56,073 bases of DNA from Nitrospira sp. CG24B (GCA_002869845.2 NEWS02000004.1:482378-538450); one strand, 5' to 3'. Counted from the first letter of the stretch, positions 43,937 to 51,958 are shown. Notes: a model not told the origin generated them from the sequence alone. Numbers and translations are program-made.

Positions 43937-44078
43937 TGCGTTCAGTTCCTATTGGTTTGGGCCCAGTAGCACATCCTTTGTCGGTCAGAAGCGGAGAAAC
44001 ATGAATGAACATTGGTCATCTAAAGTCGAATAGGTGCGAACCTCCTTTTGTTGGCTCAGATCCGCTTCTATCGGGTCC

Positions 44079-44106
44079 TCAAGTTTACGAACCACCACAC
44101 CGATAC
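44079..44106 (+). promoter_or_regulatory. Predicted sigma-28 promoter of the HTH gene
   Basis: TCAAGTTT-N12-ACCGATAC. The -35 box is identical to that of csrA. Transcription would start around 44112-44114, only a few bases before the ATG at 44117. Confidence 0.6.
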
Positions 44107-44116
44107 CTCAGTCGTC

Positions 44117-44350
44117 ATGAATAATGAAATATCCACAGCAACAGCGAGTCAGACCGAGGAGACCACGGCGCGCGAAGGAGAAATTCTCACGGTGTCAGAG
44201 GTGGCTCGGTTTCTCCGGGTACCAAAGTCCACCGTCTATAAGCTCGCCCGAGTTGGTGAATTGCCAGCGTCAAAGATCGGAAAGCACTGGCGGTTCCTTC
44301 GCCGTGATATCCATGAATGGATGCATGGTCGGTCTCGGCAGAGCGAATGA
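44117..44350 (+). CDS. Excisionase/MerR-type HTH DNA-binding protein
   Basis: The 77-residue protein is a single winged HTH: TVSEVARFLRVPKSTVYKLA, then GKHWRFLRRDIHEWM. This is the excisionase-type fold also found in many small regulators. No integrase, att-like repeat or other phage gene is nearby, so a transcriptional role is likelier than excision. ATG 44117 lacks a ribosome-binding site and lies almost at the predicted transcription start. Translation may be leaderless, or may begin at GTG 44191 after AAGGAG. Confidence 0.8.
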   Translation: MNNEISTATASQTEETTAREGEILTVSEVARFLRVPKSTVYKLARVGELPASKIGKHWRFLRRDIHEWMHGRSRQSE

Positions 44351-44659
44351 CCTGCGAGTGGCTGTCTGGTTGATCGTCACAAGGACTCGATGTTCTCTCT
44401 CATAGACGGCAAGGCGCCAAGGTCATGAGTGGTGGACCTGATCCTGCTGGCGACGGTCTCTCGCGAACAAGCATTCTTCCACGCATAGTGCCCATGTCCA
44501 AGTCAGCAATGAGGCGAGCTGTTTCGGCTCAGGTCGCTGGACGAATATGCCGATATCTGATGAAGCACCGAGGGGTAGTGCAACGGTCCGACAATCCCAC
44601 CATGGACAGACCGTGAGTTGTCGCCGCTGTGTGAGCCAAGCACGTGATAAGGAGGCAGT
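44351..44659. other. 309-base gap before cheY
   Basis: Between the HTH gene and cheY. It contains a predicted sigma-28 promoter at 44529-44556. An open frame at 44425-44616 lacks a ribosome-binding site and any recognisable protein content, so it is not called. I saw no hairpin terminator for the HTH gene. Confidence 0.6.
44529..44556 (+). promoter_or_regulatory. Predicted sigma-28 promoter of cheY-cheZ-motAB
   Basis: TCAGGTCG-N12-GCCGATAT. The -10 box matches in seven of eight bases and the -35 box is weaker than at other sites. It lies about 104 bases before cheY. Confidence 0.5.
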
Positions 44660-45040
44660 ATGCCAGTTGATCTAAGCATGAAGGTCCTGGTGGTCGATGA
44701 CATGGTGACGATGAGAAGAATCGTCAAAAATATCCTGAAACAGTTGGGGTTTGGCAATGTAGACGAAGCAGAAAACGGACAAGAAGCGCTGCAGAAGCTT
44801 CGGGCCGATACGTTCGGGTTTGTGGTGTCTGATTGGAACATGCCGATCATGACAGGCATCGAGATGCTCCGGGCCATTCGGGCGGATGAAAAGCTCAAGA
44901 CCATTCCTGTGCTGATGGTGACCGCCGAGGCGCAACAAAACAATTTGATCGAAGCGGTGCAGGCAGGCGTCAGTAACTACATCGTCAAGCCTTTTACGGC
45001 TGAGACCATGCAGGAGAAGATTGGGAAGATCTTCAAGTAG
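44660..45040 (+). CDS. cheY: Chemotaxis response regulator CheY
   Basis: CheY carries the phosphoryl group from CheA to the flagellar switch. The 126-residue single REC domain has the acid pair at 13-14, phospho-acceptor D58 (SDWNMP), T88 and K110 (VKPF), all conserved. It is more CheY-like than the second single-domain regulator at 48603. An AAGGAGG ribosome-binding site precedes the start. cheZ follows by 44 bases. Confidence 0.96.
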   Translation: MPVDLSMKVLVVDDMVTMRRIVKNILKQLGFGNVDEAENGQEALQKLRADTFGFVVSDWNMPIMTGIEMLRAIRADEKLKTIPVLMVTAEAQQNNLIEAVQAGVSNYIVKPFTAETMQEKIGKIFK

Positions 45041-45084
45041 TCCGTGATCCAGCAGGTCCGGGCTCATGCCGGAGTGGAGATGAG

Positions 45085-45681
45085 GTGGGGACTGTGTGCA
45101 ACCAAGACCAAAAATTATACGAAGAACTCGGTGCATTAGCCCGTTTTGTAGACAACGCGAGGAACGCCATCTCATCGGCCAGCCCCAAGATTATTTCCAG
45201 CAGTATGCAACTTCCAACTGCGGCGTCCCATTTGAGTGACCTAAGCAAGATGGCGGAGGACGGCACGCTCGAAGTCATGCGCTTGACGGAGATGATGCAG
45301 GATAGTCACGGGCAGATCGCGAAGGATCTTTCCGCGATCGTTGAGGTTCTGCGGGCGATGGATTGCGTAACTCTTGCCGGACGCCTCGGGAAGGTAGCCT
45401 CCGTTCTCGCGCAGGACGATAAATATCTGATGGAAATCATGACGGCTCTCTCCTTTCAAGATCTGGTGGCCCAGCGAGTGAAGAAACTCGTGGCCATTCT
45501 TGACGAAGTGCAAGGAAAACTGATGGAACTCGTCGTCGTGTTTGGCCTGCAGGAAAGCCCCGAAGCGGCCAGTGAGGCGGGGAGTGCTGGGGATTTGCTG
45601 AAACAACTCGAAGAATCGAAAACGACGGCCATGAAACAGAAAGTCGCCGACGATATCTTGGCACAGTTTGGATTCAAGTAA
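45085..45681 (+). CDS. cheZ: CheY phosphatase CheZ
   Basis: CheZ removes phosphate from CheY. The 198-residue, mostly helical protein has the active-site segment FQDLVAQ with D126 and Q130 at the required four-residue spacing. It also has a C-terminal CheY-docking peptide (VADDILAQFGFK) joined by a flexible linker. The start is GTG 45085 or GTG 45094. It sits directly after cheY and 13 bases before motA. A CheZ-like paralogue is encoded at 47901. Confidence 0.93.
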   Translation: MGTVCNQDQKLYEELGALARFVDNARNAISSASPKIISSSMQLPTAASHLSDLSKMAEDGTLEVMRLTEMMQDSHGQIAKDLSAIVEVLRAMDCVTLAGRLGKVASVLAQDDKYLMEIMTALSFQDLVAQRVKKLVAILDEVQGKLMELVVVFGLQESPEAASEAGSAGDLLKQLEESKTTAMKQKVADDILAQFGFK

Positions 45682-45694
45682 GGATTGTTGAACG

Positions 45695-46465
45695 ATGGAT
45701 ATCGCAACCATTATTGGGATCATCCTTGCCTTGGGCTCCATTATCGGAGGCCAAATTCTGGAGGGTGGGCATGTCAGCTCGATTATGCAGCTCACCGCCC
45801 TCATCATCGTGGCGGGCGGGACGTTCGGCGCGGTTTGTGTACAGAATCCACTGTCGGTGGTCATTAAGGCGTTCGGTGCGCTGTCTCTGGCGATCACAGG
45901 CCCCCATATCGACAATAAGGGAACCATTAAGCTGATCCTGGACCTTGCGAACGTCTCGCGAAAACAAGGCTTATTGGCGCTCGAAGGGAAACTAAAAGAC
46001 ATCAAAGATCCCTTCATAAAGAAGGGGATTCAGCTCATTGTCGACGGAACCGATCCGAAAGCCGTGCACGAGATTCTCGAAATCGAGGTCGAACATCATG
46101 AAGAGCAAGGCGTCCATGCGGCCAAGGTATGGGAAGCGGCGGGTGGGTACGCACCGTGCGTCGGCATTATTGGTGCTGTGCTTGGACTGATTCACGTGAT
46201 GGAGAATCTGGCCGATCCCTCCGCGCTCGGGGGTGGTATTGCCGTCGCCTTCGTCGCGACCGTGTATGGCGTTGGCTTGGCGAACCTCTTCTTTCTGCCG
46301 TTGGCCAATAAGATCAAGTTCAAGCTGAAGGAGGAAGCGGGATCCCGCAACGTCATCATCATGGGGCTTGTTGGACTCGCCCAGGGTGAAAATCCACGAT
46401 TGCTTCAGGAGAAGCTGGAGAGTGTGCTTCCACACAGCGAGCGCACGCACGAGAAGAAGAAATGA
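45695..46465 (+). CDS. motA: Flagellar motor stator protein MotA
   Basis: MotA forms the five-subunit ring of the stator ion channel. The 256-residue protein has four membrane segments: two near the N terminus (ATIIGIILALGSIIGG) and two after residue 140 (VGIIGAVLGLIHVM, VAFVATVYGVGLANLF). A charged cytoplasmic loop lies between the pairs. The closing helix is polar and charged. An AAGGA ribosome-binding site precedes the ATG. I cannot tell from sequence alone whether it conducts H+ or Na+. Confidence 0.96.
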   Translation: MDIATIIGIILALGSIIGGQILEGGHVSSIMQLTALIIVAGGTFGAVCVQNPLSVVIKAFGALSLAITGPHIDNKGTIKLILDLANVSRKQGLLALEGKLKDIKDPFIKKGIQLIVDGTDPKAVHEILEIEVEHHEEQGVHAAKVWEAAGGYAPCVGIIGAVLGLIHVMENLADPSALGGGIAVAFVATVYGVGLANLFFLPLANKIKFKLKEEAGSRNVIIMGLVGLAQGENPRLLQEKLESVLPHSERTHEKKK

Positions 46466-46473
46466 GGAGTCCC

Positions 46474-46526
46474 GTGTTTCTAGTGGCAAGTGTTCTGTTC
46501 GCCAGAAACTAGAAACTAGAAACTAA
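46474..46526. repeat. Inverted-repeat element between motA and motB
   Basis: GTTTCTAGT (46475-46483) is matched by ACTAGAAAC (46508-46516), and AGAAACT is repeated three times in tandem up to 46524. It belongs to the same style of 7-base-unit inverted element seen at five other places from 48.5 to 54.9 kb. It supplies the sequence just before the motB start. Confidence 0.6.
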
Positions 46527-46529
46527 AGC

Positions 46530-47369
46530 ATGTCCAAGAAGAAGCACGAAGAGCATGAAAATCACGAGCGGTGGCTGGTGTCGTATGCCGACTTCATCAC
46601 CTTATTGTTCGCATTTTTCGTCGTGATGTATTCGATCTCTTCGGTCAATGTCGGAAAATATCGAACCGTCAGTGAGTCGATCAAAGCCGCACTGAATCCA
46701 ATCGTCAGTCCTCCATCCTCACCAACACCGTTGGCACTGAGTACAAGCAAAGCTGCGCTGACGGCGCCAGATTCACCTGGGAGCAAAGAGGTCGCCATCC
46801 GCAAACTGAGGAACTTGGTAAAAGGCATCAAGGCGTCGCCTCAATTAGCGATGGTGCGGATCACCGAAAAAGTGAATGGCGATATCGTCATCACCATTCC
46901 GGACCAGCTCCTCTTTAACAGCGGAGAAGCCGCCGTGCGTTCTGAGGCGCTGCGGTTTCTTGAGGGGCTTGGCACGGCCATTATTGAATTGAATCGGCAT
47001 ACCAGGATTGAGGGACATACGGACAATGTTCCTATTCGTACTACGCAGTTTCCGTCCAATTGGGAATTGTCCTCAACACGGGCGGTGATGGTGGTGCGAG
47101 TGCTGTCGGAGCTCTACGGCGTCCCGGCTGATCACCTCGCCGCGGTGGGGCATGCCGAGACTAGGCCTCTGACGGCGAATGCAGATGCCGAACAGAGGGC
47201 GAAGAACCGCCGAGTCGAGGTCGTCATTCTTGAACAGGCTCCCTCCGCCCCTATACTTCAGACGGAGAACGATTCAGATGTGTTCGGGCGATCGATGGAC
47301 GATGGGTCGTCGAACGCCTCGCAGTTAGTTCCTGAATTCTCCGGAGAGGGGCGAGTGCAGACACCGTAG
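46530..47369 (+). CDS. motB: Flagellar motor stator protein MotB
   Basis: MotB anchors the stator to peptidoglycan and carries the ion-binding aspartate. The 279-residue protein has a charged start, a single membrane helix with D21 in SYADFITLLFAFFVVMYS, a linker, and an OmpA-type domain (about 120-245, IEGHTDNVPIRTTQFPSNW). A polar tail of about 35 residues follows. The start lacks a clear ribosome-binding site because a repeat element occupies the upstream region. Confidence 0.96.
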   Translation: MSKKKHEEHENHERWLVSYADFITLLFAFFVVMYSISSVNVGKYRTVSESIKAALNPIVSPPSSPTPLALSTSKAALTAPDSPGSKEVAIRKLRNLVKGIKASPQLAMVRITEKVNGDIVITIPDQLLFNSGEAAVRSEALRFLEGLGTAIIELNRHTRIEGHTDNVPIRTTQFPSNWELSSTRAVMVVRVLSELYGVPADHLAAVGHAETRPLTANADAEQRAKNRRVEVVILEQAPSAPILQTENDSDVFGRSMDDGSSNASQLVPEFSGEGRVQTP

Positions 47370-47398
47370 ACCTGCAGCAGACGTTGGCCAGCCGCCGC

Positions 47399-47426
47399 TC
47401 AAGCCTCGATCAAAATCAGCCGACAA
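47399..47426 (+). promoter_or_regulatory. Predicted sigma-28 promoter of the STAS-cheA operon
   Basis: TCAAGCCT-N12-GCCGACAA, about 38 bases before the STAS gene and 30 bases after motB. The -10 box differs from consensus at one base. Confidence 0.6.
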
Positions 47427-47464
47427 GATAATCACGCGATTGCAGTGAAAGGGGCTTACAGTCT

Positions 47465-47767
47465 ATGACGGCAGAACCCTCTGCATCTCAGGCGCACCGG
47501 GACGAAGATAAGAACCCTAGACATCTGGCTCCGACGGGCGATCTCACCATTTTTGAGGCGGCTGAGTTCAAGGACTCACTCGTGAAGCTGTTTGCGAACG
47601 AGGGACTGGTCTCATTGGATCTCAGCGGTGTGGACCGAGTCGATACGGCGGCGATTCAACTACTGCTGGCCGCACGGAAGCAAGGACGCATGTTTGTCAC
47701 GGGTATCCCCCAGGAGTTGCAGGCAAAATTGAATCAACTGGGGTATACCGATTCGCTCAGCGAGTGA
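47465..47767 (+). CDS. STAS domain protein
   Basis: The 100-residue protein is one STAS domain (anti-sigma-factor-antagonist fold): PTGDLTIFEAAEFKDSLVKL, then VSLDLSGVDRVDTAAIQLLL. The residue after VD is Thr, where regulated antagonists often have a phosphorylated Ser or Thr. STAS proteins occur at the head of many chemosensory operons. It starts an operon with a CheZ-like protein, a CheY and cheA. Confidence 0.88.
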   Translation: MTAEPSASQAHRDEDKNPRHLAPTGDLTIFEAAEFKDSLVKLFANEGLVSLDLSGVDRVDTAAIQLLLAARKQGRMFVTGIPQELQAKLNQLGYTDSLSE

Positions 47768-47900
47768 TGAAGCTGACTGCGAAGGCGGACATCGGGCGCT
47801 TTCGATCAAGGAATCTGAGAGGCAGAGACCGGCACATGCTTGCATCACTCATACAAATTGGCTTGTGCAGGCGCGCTCAAGGGGTTGCGGGAGCGGGCGC

Positions 47901-48443
47901 ATGAATTCCGCTGAATTCCAAGGCGGAAATCCAAGGCGTTCGTCTGTGGACAGAAAAGCGGCTTTCAGCATGCTGGAAGAGCAGCAACGGGCATGGGAAG
48001 CCTTCGCAGCCGGAGCAGTGCGCCTTATCCCTGTGTTGAAGGCTCAAATGACTGCTGTCATCAGCGAAACCGAGCGAGCGGCAATGGAGTTAATGGTGCA
48101 TCTTCAAATGCTGTCCTCTGCGAATGGAGCGGTCACGACACACGAGCAATCGGCCAATCTCTCCAAGGTCTTGATGGCGATACAGTTTCAGGATATGACA
48201 CGTCAAAAATTAGAGCATGTCGGCGTGGCATTGGACCAGCTGAAGAGCCATCTTCAAGCATTGTTGAAAGGTCCGCGGGACGAAGGTGCCAAGAAAAAGA
48301 TTGCGGCGCTGCAACAAATAGAACACCTGTACACGATGGACGAGGAGCGTCGCCTGCACAAGGCAGCCATACAACCGAATTATGAAGAGCCGGTGCCGAT
48401 GGAGTTATCGGATGAAGGCAAGGATTCCGTGACGCTGTTCTGA
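47901..48443 (+). CDS. CheZ-like protein, probable phosphatase
   Basis: The 180-residue helical protein carries FQDMTRQ, with D98 and Q102 in the four-residue spacing of the CheZ catalytic pair, on a long helix. Its C terminus, DEGKDSVTLF, is short and separated by a polar linker, as in CheY-docking tails. Overall similarity to cheZ at 45085 is low apart from this motif. ATG 47901 is chosen because GGGAG lies upstream. It probably acts on the CheY encoded next. Confidence 0.7.
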   Translation: MNSAEFQGGNPRRSSVDRKAAFSMLEEQQRAWEAFAAGAVRLIPVLKAQMTAVISETERAAMELMVHLQMLSSANGAVTTHEQSANLSKVLMAIQFQDMTRQKLEHVGVALDQLKSHLQALLKGPRDEGAKKKIAALQQIEHLYTMDEERRLHKAAIQPNYEEPVPMELSDEGKDSVTLF

Positions 48444-48477
48444 ACATAAGCGGCCCAGGGGAGGTGAAGTGTATCAC

Positions 48478-48553
48478 GTGAAGTGTGAAGCGCAAGACAG
48501 ACAGAAAAACCTGACGCGTCCGACTCCGGAACGAAAAGCGCTTCACGCTTCAC
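48478..48553. repeat. Inverted-repeat element before the second cheY
   Basis: GTGAAGTGTGAAGCGC (48478-48493) pairs with GCGCTTCACGCTTCAC (48538-48553), a 16-bp stem with one G-T pair around a 44-base core. The arms are two 7-base units. Related copies lie at 48977 and 49781. Confidence 0.75.
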
Positions 48554-48602
48554 CAGCGACGCCTTACGGTAGTTAGTGCGCCGCTTAGAATTGGAGGAAG
48601 TG

Positions 48603-48974
48603 ATGAGCAAGACCGCGCTAATCGTCGATGATTCACCTACCATGCGGCAGATGGTGGCCTTTACGCTTAAGAACGCCGGCTTTTCCGTGATGGAAGCAGA
48701 GAATGGAAAAGATGCGGTGGAAAAAGTCTCGACCGGACCCAAAATGGATATTGTGGTCACGGACCTCAATATGCCGAAGATGGACGGCATCGAACTGATC
48801 AAAGAATTACGAAAACTCAGCGCCTTTAAATTCACTCCCATTCTCATGCTCACGACGGAGTCCGCGCTGGAAAAGAAGCAAGCCGGGAAAGCAGCGGGTG
48901 CGACTGGATGGATTGTGAAGCCATTTAACCCAGAAGTTCTTCTTAAAACGATTGCGAAGATCATGCCGGCATAG
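48603..48974 (+). CDS. Second CheY-type response regulator
   Basis: The 123-residue single REC domain has the acid pair in IVDDS, phospho-acceptor Asp in VTDLNMPKMDG, a Thr in LTTES and Lys in VKPFNP. All residues for phosphorylation are present. It is closer to regulators paired with chemosensory CheA proteins than to the motor CheY at 44660. ATG 48603 has a GGAGGAAG ribosome-binding site. It precedes the broken cheA. Confidence 0.93.
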   Translation: MSKTALIVDDSPTMRQMVAFTLKNAGFSVMEAENGKDAVEKVSTGPKMDIVVTDLNMPKMDGIELIKELRKLSAFKFTPILMLTTESALEKKQAGKAAGATGWIVKPFNPEVLLKTIAKIMPA

Positions 48975-48976
48975 GA

Positions 48977-49050
48977 GTGTGAAACGTGAAGCGTGAAGCG
49001 ATTGAATCGGAAGGATCTTGCGCTTCACGAAATACGCTTCACGAACGACG
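48977..49050. repeat. Inverted-repeat element before cheA
   Basis: CGTGAAGCGTGAAGCG on the left faces GCGCTTCACG and ATACGCTTCACGAACGACG on the right. The right end is nearly identical to the copy inside cheA (49828-49845). It fills the cheY-cheA gap and takes the place of a normal cheA ribosome-binding site. Confidence 0.75.
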
Positions 49051-49059
49051 GATTTCAAG

Positions 49060-50232
49060 ATGAGCAACGATTTTGCACAATTCCAAGATGCATTTTTCGA
49101 GGAGGCGGGCGAGCATCTCGCCGTCGTCGAAGAAGGATTGCTGGCGCTTGAACAACACCCAGAAGATCTGGATCTTCTCAATAAGATCTTCCGCTCAGCT
49201 CACTCGATCAAAGGCACAAGCGGCATGTTCGGGTTCAATGCCGTCGCGCAGTTTACCCATAAGATGGAGACCCTCCTCGATTTGCTGCGAAACGGTCAGA
49301 AGGTCGTCTCTCCATCAATTGCGGATCTGCTTCTGAAATCTACGGATTGTCTCAAGACGCTGATCGAGTCGGTGAAAACCGGAGCGGCTGTTGATGAAAC
49401 AACTGTACAGCAGCTCACCTCAGAATTGGCCACGGCGAGCCAATCGGATGAGAAGCCATCAAGCCCGAATCCGAAAGCCACCCAGACCGTTTCTACTGCA
49501 GGCTCCAGTCAGGGTCAGATCTACTTGATCACCTGGACTCCGCCTGAGTGGTTGTTCCGACGCGGTCTCGATCCGCTCCAGATCACGAAGGAGTTGCGAG
49601 GTATAGGGAATCTGACCGACGTCACGCTTGATGTCTCTCGGTTGCCGCATCTTACCGAAATTGATCCTGAGACATGCTACCTCTCGTGGCACATGCGGCT
49701 GGCGACCGAAAAGGATCGGAAGGTGATCGAGGCGGTATTCGAGTTCGTACGCGAGGACAGCAAGCTTGTCATAGAAGAATGTGAAGCGTTAAGCGTGAAG
49801 CGTAAAGCGTCAGAATCAGAAAACGAGATACGCGTCACGAACGACGAGCAACACGTCGAAGACGGAGAGCCCAAACCCCTCGGAGAGATCCTGGTTGAAA
49901 GCGGTGTGGTCTCGCGTGAAACGTTGGATCAGGCCTTGGCGCAACAAAAGCGAGTCGGACAAATCCTGGTTGAGCAACATGCCGCCAGCCCTCAGCAAGT
50001 CGAGCAAGCCCTTCAGAAGCAGCGGCAGCAAGAGTCGGCCGCTCAATCCAAGAAAACCGACACAGCGTCCATTCGTGTGGATACCGACAAAATCGACAAG
50101 CTCATCAACTTGGTGCCGGCTTGGAGCGGATGTTCGGCTATCAATCCGGCGAACTACTCGGTCGGTCCATCCTTGATCTCATCGCTGATGAGTCTCGTGA
50201 TCAAGTGGTCCGGAATATGGGGGATGGTATGA
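49060..50232 (+). pseudogene. cheA: Truncated chemotaxis kinase CheA (P1-P2 and start of P3)
   Basis: The N-terminal part is a good CheA: an Hpt/P1 domain with H48 in RSAHSIKG, a linker, a P2-like domain (about 150-245), a helical LGEILVESGVVSRETLDQAL module, and the first residues of P3 (IRVDTDKIDKLINLV). After 50115 the frame runs into unrelated sequence and stops. The ATPase (P4) and CheW-like (P5) domains are absent. The DNA just beyond belongs to a PAS histidine kinase in another frame. As it stands the protein cannot autophosphorylate. Either a deletion or a mis-assembly made the join. Confidence 0.85.
49781..49847. repeat. Repeat element inside the cheA coding sequence
   Basis: GTGAAGCGTTAAGCGTGAAG and following units on the left, then ATACGCGTCACGAACGACG on the right, match the intergenic copy at 48977-49050. 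It is in frame and adds about 22 charged residues between the P2-like region and the next helical module. Confidence 0.7.
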
Positions 50233-51200
50233 CCGGGCCCTACGAAGCCATGGGACGTCGCAAGGACGGCACCACCTTTGCCGGCGAAGTCGTGGTCAGG
50301 CCCTATTGTTTTCGCGGGAAACAGGTTCGATTGGTGGCCGGCCGCGACATTACCGCACGGAAGCAACTGGAAACGGCACTGGCGCGCCATACGGAGGAGC
50401 TCGAGCGCCAGGTTTCCGAACGGACGGCTAAAATCGCCAAGCTGGAGGCTCAGCGCGGACAGTCAGAGAAATTAGCCGCAGTCGGCCAGCTGGCTGCCGC
50501 GGTTGCGCACGAGATCAATAACCCGATCGCCGGCATCCGGAATGCCTTCACCCTCGTCAAACAAGCCGTGGACCAGGCGCATCCTCACTATGAATTCGTC
50601 GGCATGATCGATCGGGAAATTTCCCGTGTCGCCGACATCGTGCGGAACATGTATCAACTGTATCGCAAACAACCAAGCAAAACAGAACCCGTCGACCTGC
50701 GGCTCCTGCTCGATGATCTGAACGCGTTGTTTGCCAAGCAGCTGTCTCAGGGGGACATGACGTTTGTCGCCACGCTGCAGTGTTCGATGACCACGCTCCA
50801 GGTTCCACGCGGCGACCTCTTGCAAGTGTTGATGAACCTCATCCAGAACGCTATCGATTCCTCGGATCAGGGCAGGACGATCGGCTTGACGGTGTGTGAG
50901 GAAGAGGGCACCGTCAACATCAGTGTGTCCGATGAGGGGGGTGGTATCGCGCCCGAGGTGTTACCGCACATCTTCGATCCGTTTTTCACGACCAAGACCG
51001 AAAAGTACCAGAAGGGGATGGGGTTGGGCCTCTCTGTCTCCCAGAGTCTGGTGATGGCGATGGGCGGCAGGATCGAGGTCCGGACAGAGCTGAAGACCGG
51101 ATCGACGTTTTCAGTCGTCTTGCCGCAGACCTCGCCGGTGGACCGCTCAACAGCCCAGCAACACCACATCATCAAGGAGGTAGTGACGCATGACTACTGA
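50121..51200 (+). CDS. PAS histidine kinase lacking its N terminus
   Basis: The frame encodes most of a PAS domain (LERMFGYQSGELLGRSILDL), a coiled coil, HisKA with H130 (AHEINNPIAGI) and an ATPase domain ending in DEGGGI and GMGLGLSVSQ. The PAS domain starts abruptly at the join with cheA, one frame away. The real gene start is missing. Re-initiation is possible at ATG 50229, which overlaps the stop of the cheA fragment (ATGA), but that would lose half the PAS domain. The 3' end overlaps a response regulator gene by 11 bases, so the pair forms a two-component system. Confidence 0.85.
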   Translation: MERMFGYQSGELLGRSILDLIADESRDQVVRNMGDGMTGPYEAMGRRKDGTTFAGEVVVRPYCFRGKQVRLVAGRDITARKQLETALARHTEELERQVSERTAKIAKLEAQRGQSEKLAAVGQLAAAVAHEINNPIAGIRNAFTLVKQAVDQAHPHYEFVGMIDREISRVADIVRNMYQLYRKQPSKTEPVDLRLLLDDLNALFAKQLSQGDMTFVATLQCSMTTLQVPRGDLLQVLMNLIQNAIDSSDQGRTIGLTVCEEEGTVNISVSDEGGGIAPEVLPHIFDPFFTTKTEKYQKGMGLGLSVSQSLVMAMGGRIEVRTELKTGSTFSVVLPQTSPVDRSTAQQHHIIKEVVTHDY

Positions 51201-51948
51201 GTCTCCGAGGATTTTGCTTGCCGATGATGAAGAGACGTTCCGTAAAGCCACAGCCACGCTCTTGGAGCAGGAGGGGTATCGATGTGATAGCGTGCAGAAT
51301 TCTGAGCACGCCAGCCGGTTATTGATGAGTGAGCATGATGTGCTCATCTCCGATATTCGCATGCCGGGCAATATGCAGTTCGAATTTCTCCGCGATGTCC
51401 GGACGCGGTTCCCGTTGCTTCCGATCGTGTTGGTGACCGGCTATCCTTCCGTTCAAACGGCGGTTGAGTCGCTCCGTCTTGGGTTTACGGATTACTTGCT
51501 CAAGCCTGTGGATTGGCCGGATCTGCGCCGAGCGGTGGCCGACGCGGTCAAGAAGACCAGCCTTGTGCGTATGACGACCTCGGTGCGAGAAGAAGCCAGT
51601 CGGCTCGTGGCGTCGTTGGAGCATCTTCAGGACACCTTGCCTCAGCTGGGCAGTGGAGCCAACGAACGAGAGCTGGCCTGGTCGCTCGATACGTTCCTCG
51701 CCCAGAGTTTCTCGTCGATGGCGGTCTTGTCTTCCCGGATCCGGTCCGTGCTGACCAGCCAGATGCAAGGCCATGCCGAGGCCCCCACCGATGTGTGCCG
51801 CATGATGGAATGCCCACGACTCGCTGTGTATCGGGAGGCATTGGAGGGGACGGTGGAGGTACTGGAGAAGACCAAGATCGCCTTCCGGTCCAAGGATCTT
51901 GGGCTCTTGCGGGCAAAAATCGAGCAGTTGCTCCGCGAAGATATCTAA
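51190..51948 (+). CDS. Response regulator with helical C-terminal region
   Basis: The 252-residue protein has an N-terminal REC domain (acids in LADDEE, phospho-acceptor D55 in ISDIRMP, LVTGYPS, LKPVDW). The C-terminal half of about 120 residues is predicted helical and matches no output domain I know. No DNA-binding helix or enzyme motif is visible. AAGGAGG precedes the start, which overlaps the kinase gene, so the kinase is the likely partner. Confidence 0.88.
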   Translation: MTTESPRILLADDEETFRKATATLLEQEGYRCDSVQNSEHASRLLMSEHDVLISDIRMPGNMQFEFLRDVRTRFPLLPIVLVTGYPSVQTAVESLRLGFTDYLLKPVDWPDLRRAVADAVKKTSLVRMTTSVREEASRLVASLEHLQDTLPQLGSGANERELAWSLDTFLAQSFSSMAVLSSRIRSVLTSQMQGHAEAPTDVCRMMECPRLAVYREALEGTVEVLEKTKIAFRSKDLGLLRAKIEQLLREDI

Positions 51949-51958
51949 AGGCGTTTGG

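Noticed and set aside
43978..44005. Sigma-28 promoter for the minus-strand MinD-like gene
   Set aside because: Minus-strand TTCATGTT-N12-ACCGACAA has correct spacing but the -35 box matches at only about half its positions; too weak to call.
44117..44350. Phage excisionase
   Set aside because: The fold is excisionase-like, but there is no integrase, attachment-site repeat or other phage gene nearby, and the neighbours are all motility genes.
44425..44616. 63-codon open frame before cheY
   Set aside because: It overlaps the predicted sigma-28 promoter and has no ribosome-binding site or recognisable sequence.
48478..49050. Possible CRISPR array from repeated GTGAAGC units
   Set aside because: The units are 7 bases, arranged as facing arms with no regular spacers, and no cas gene is present.
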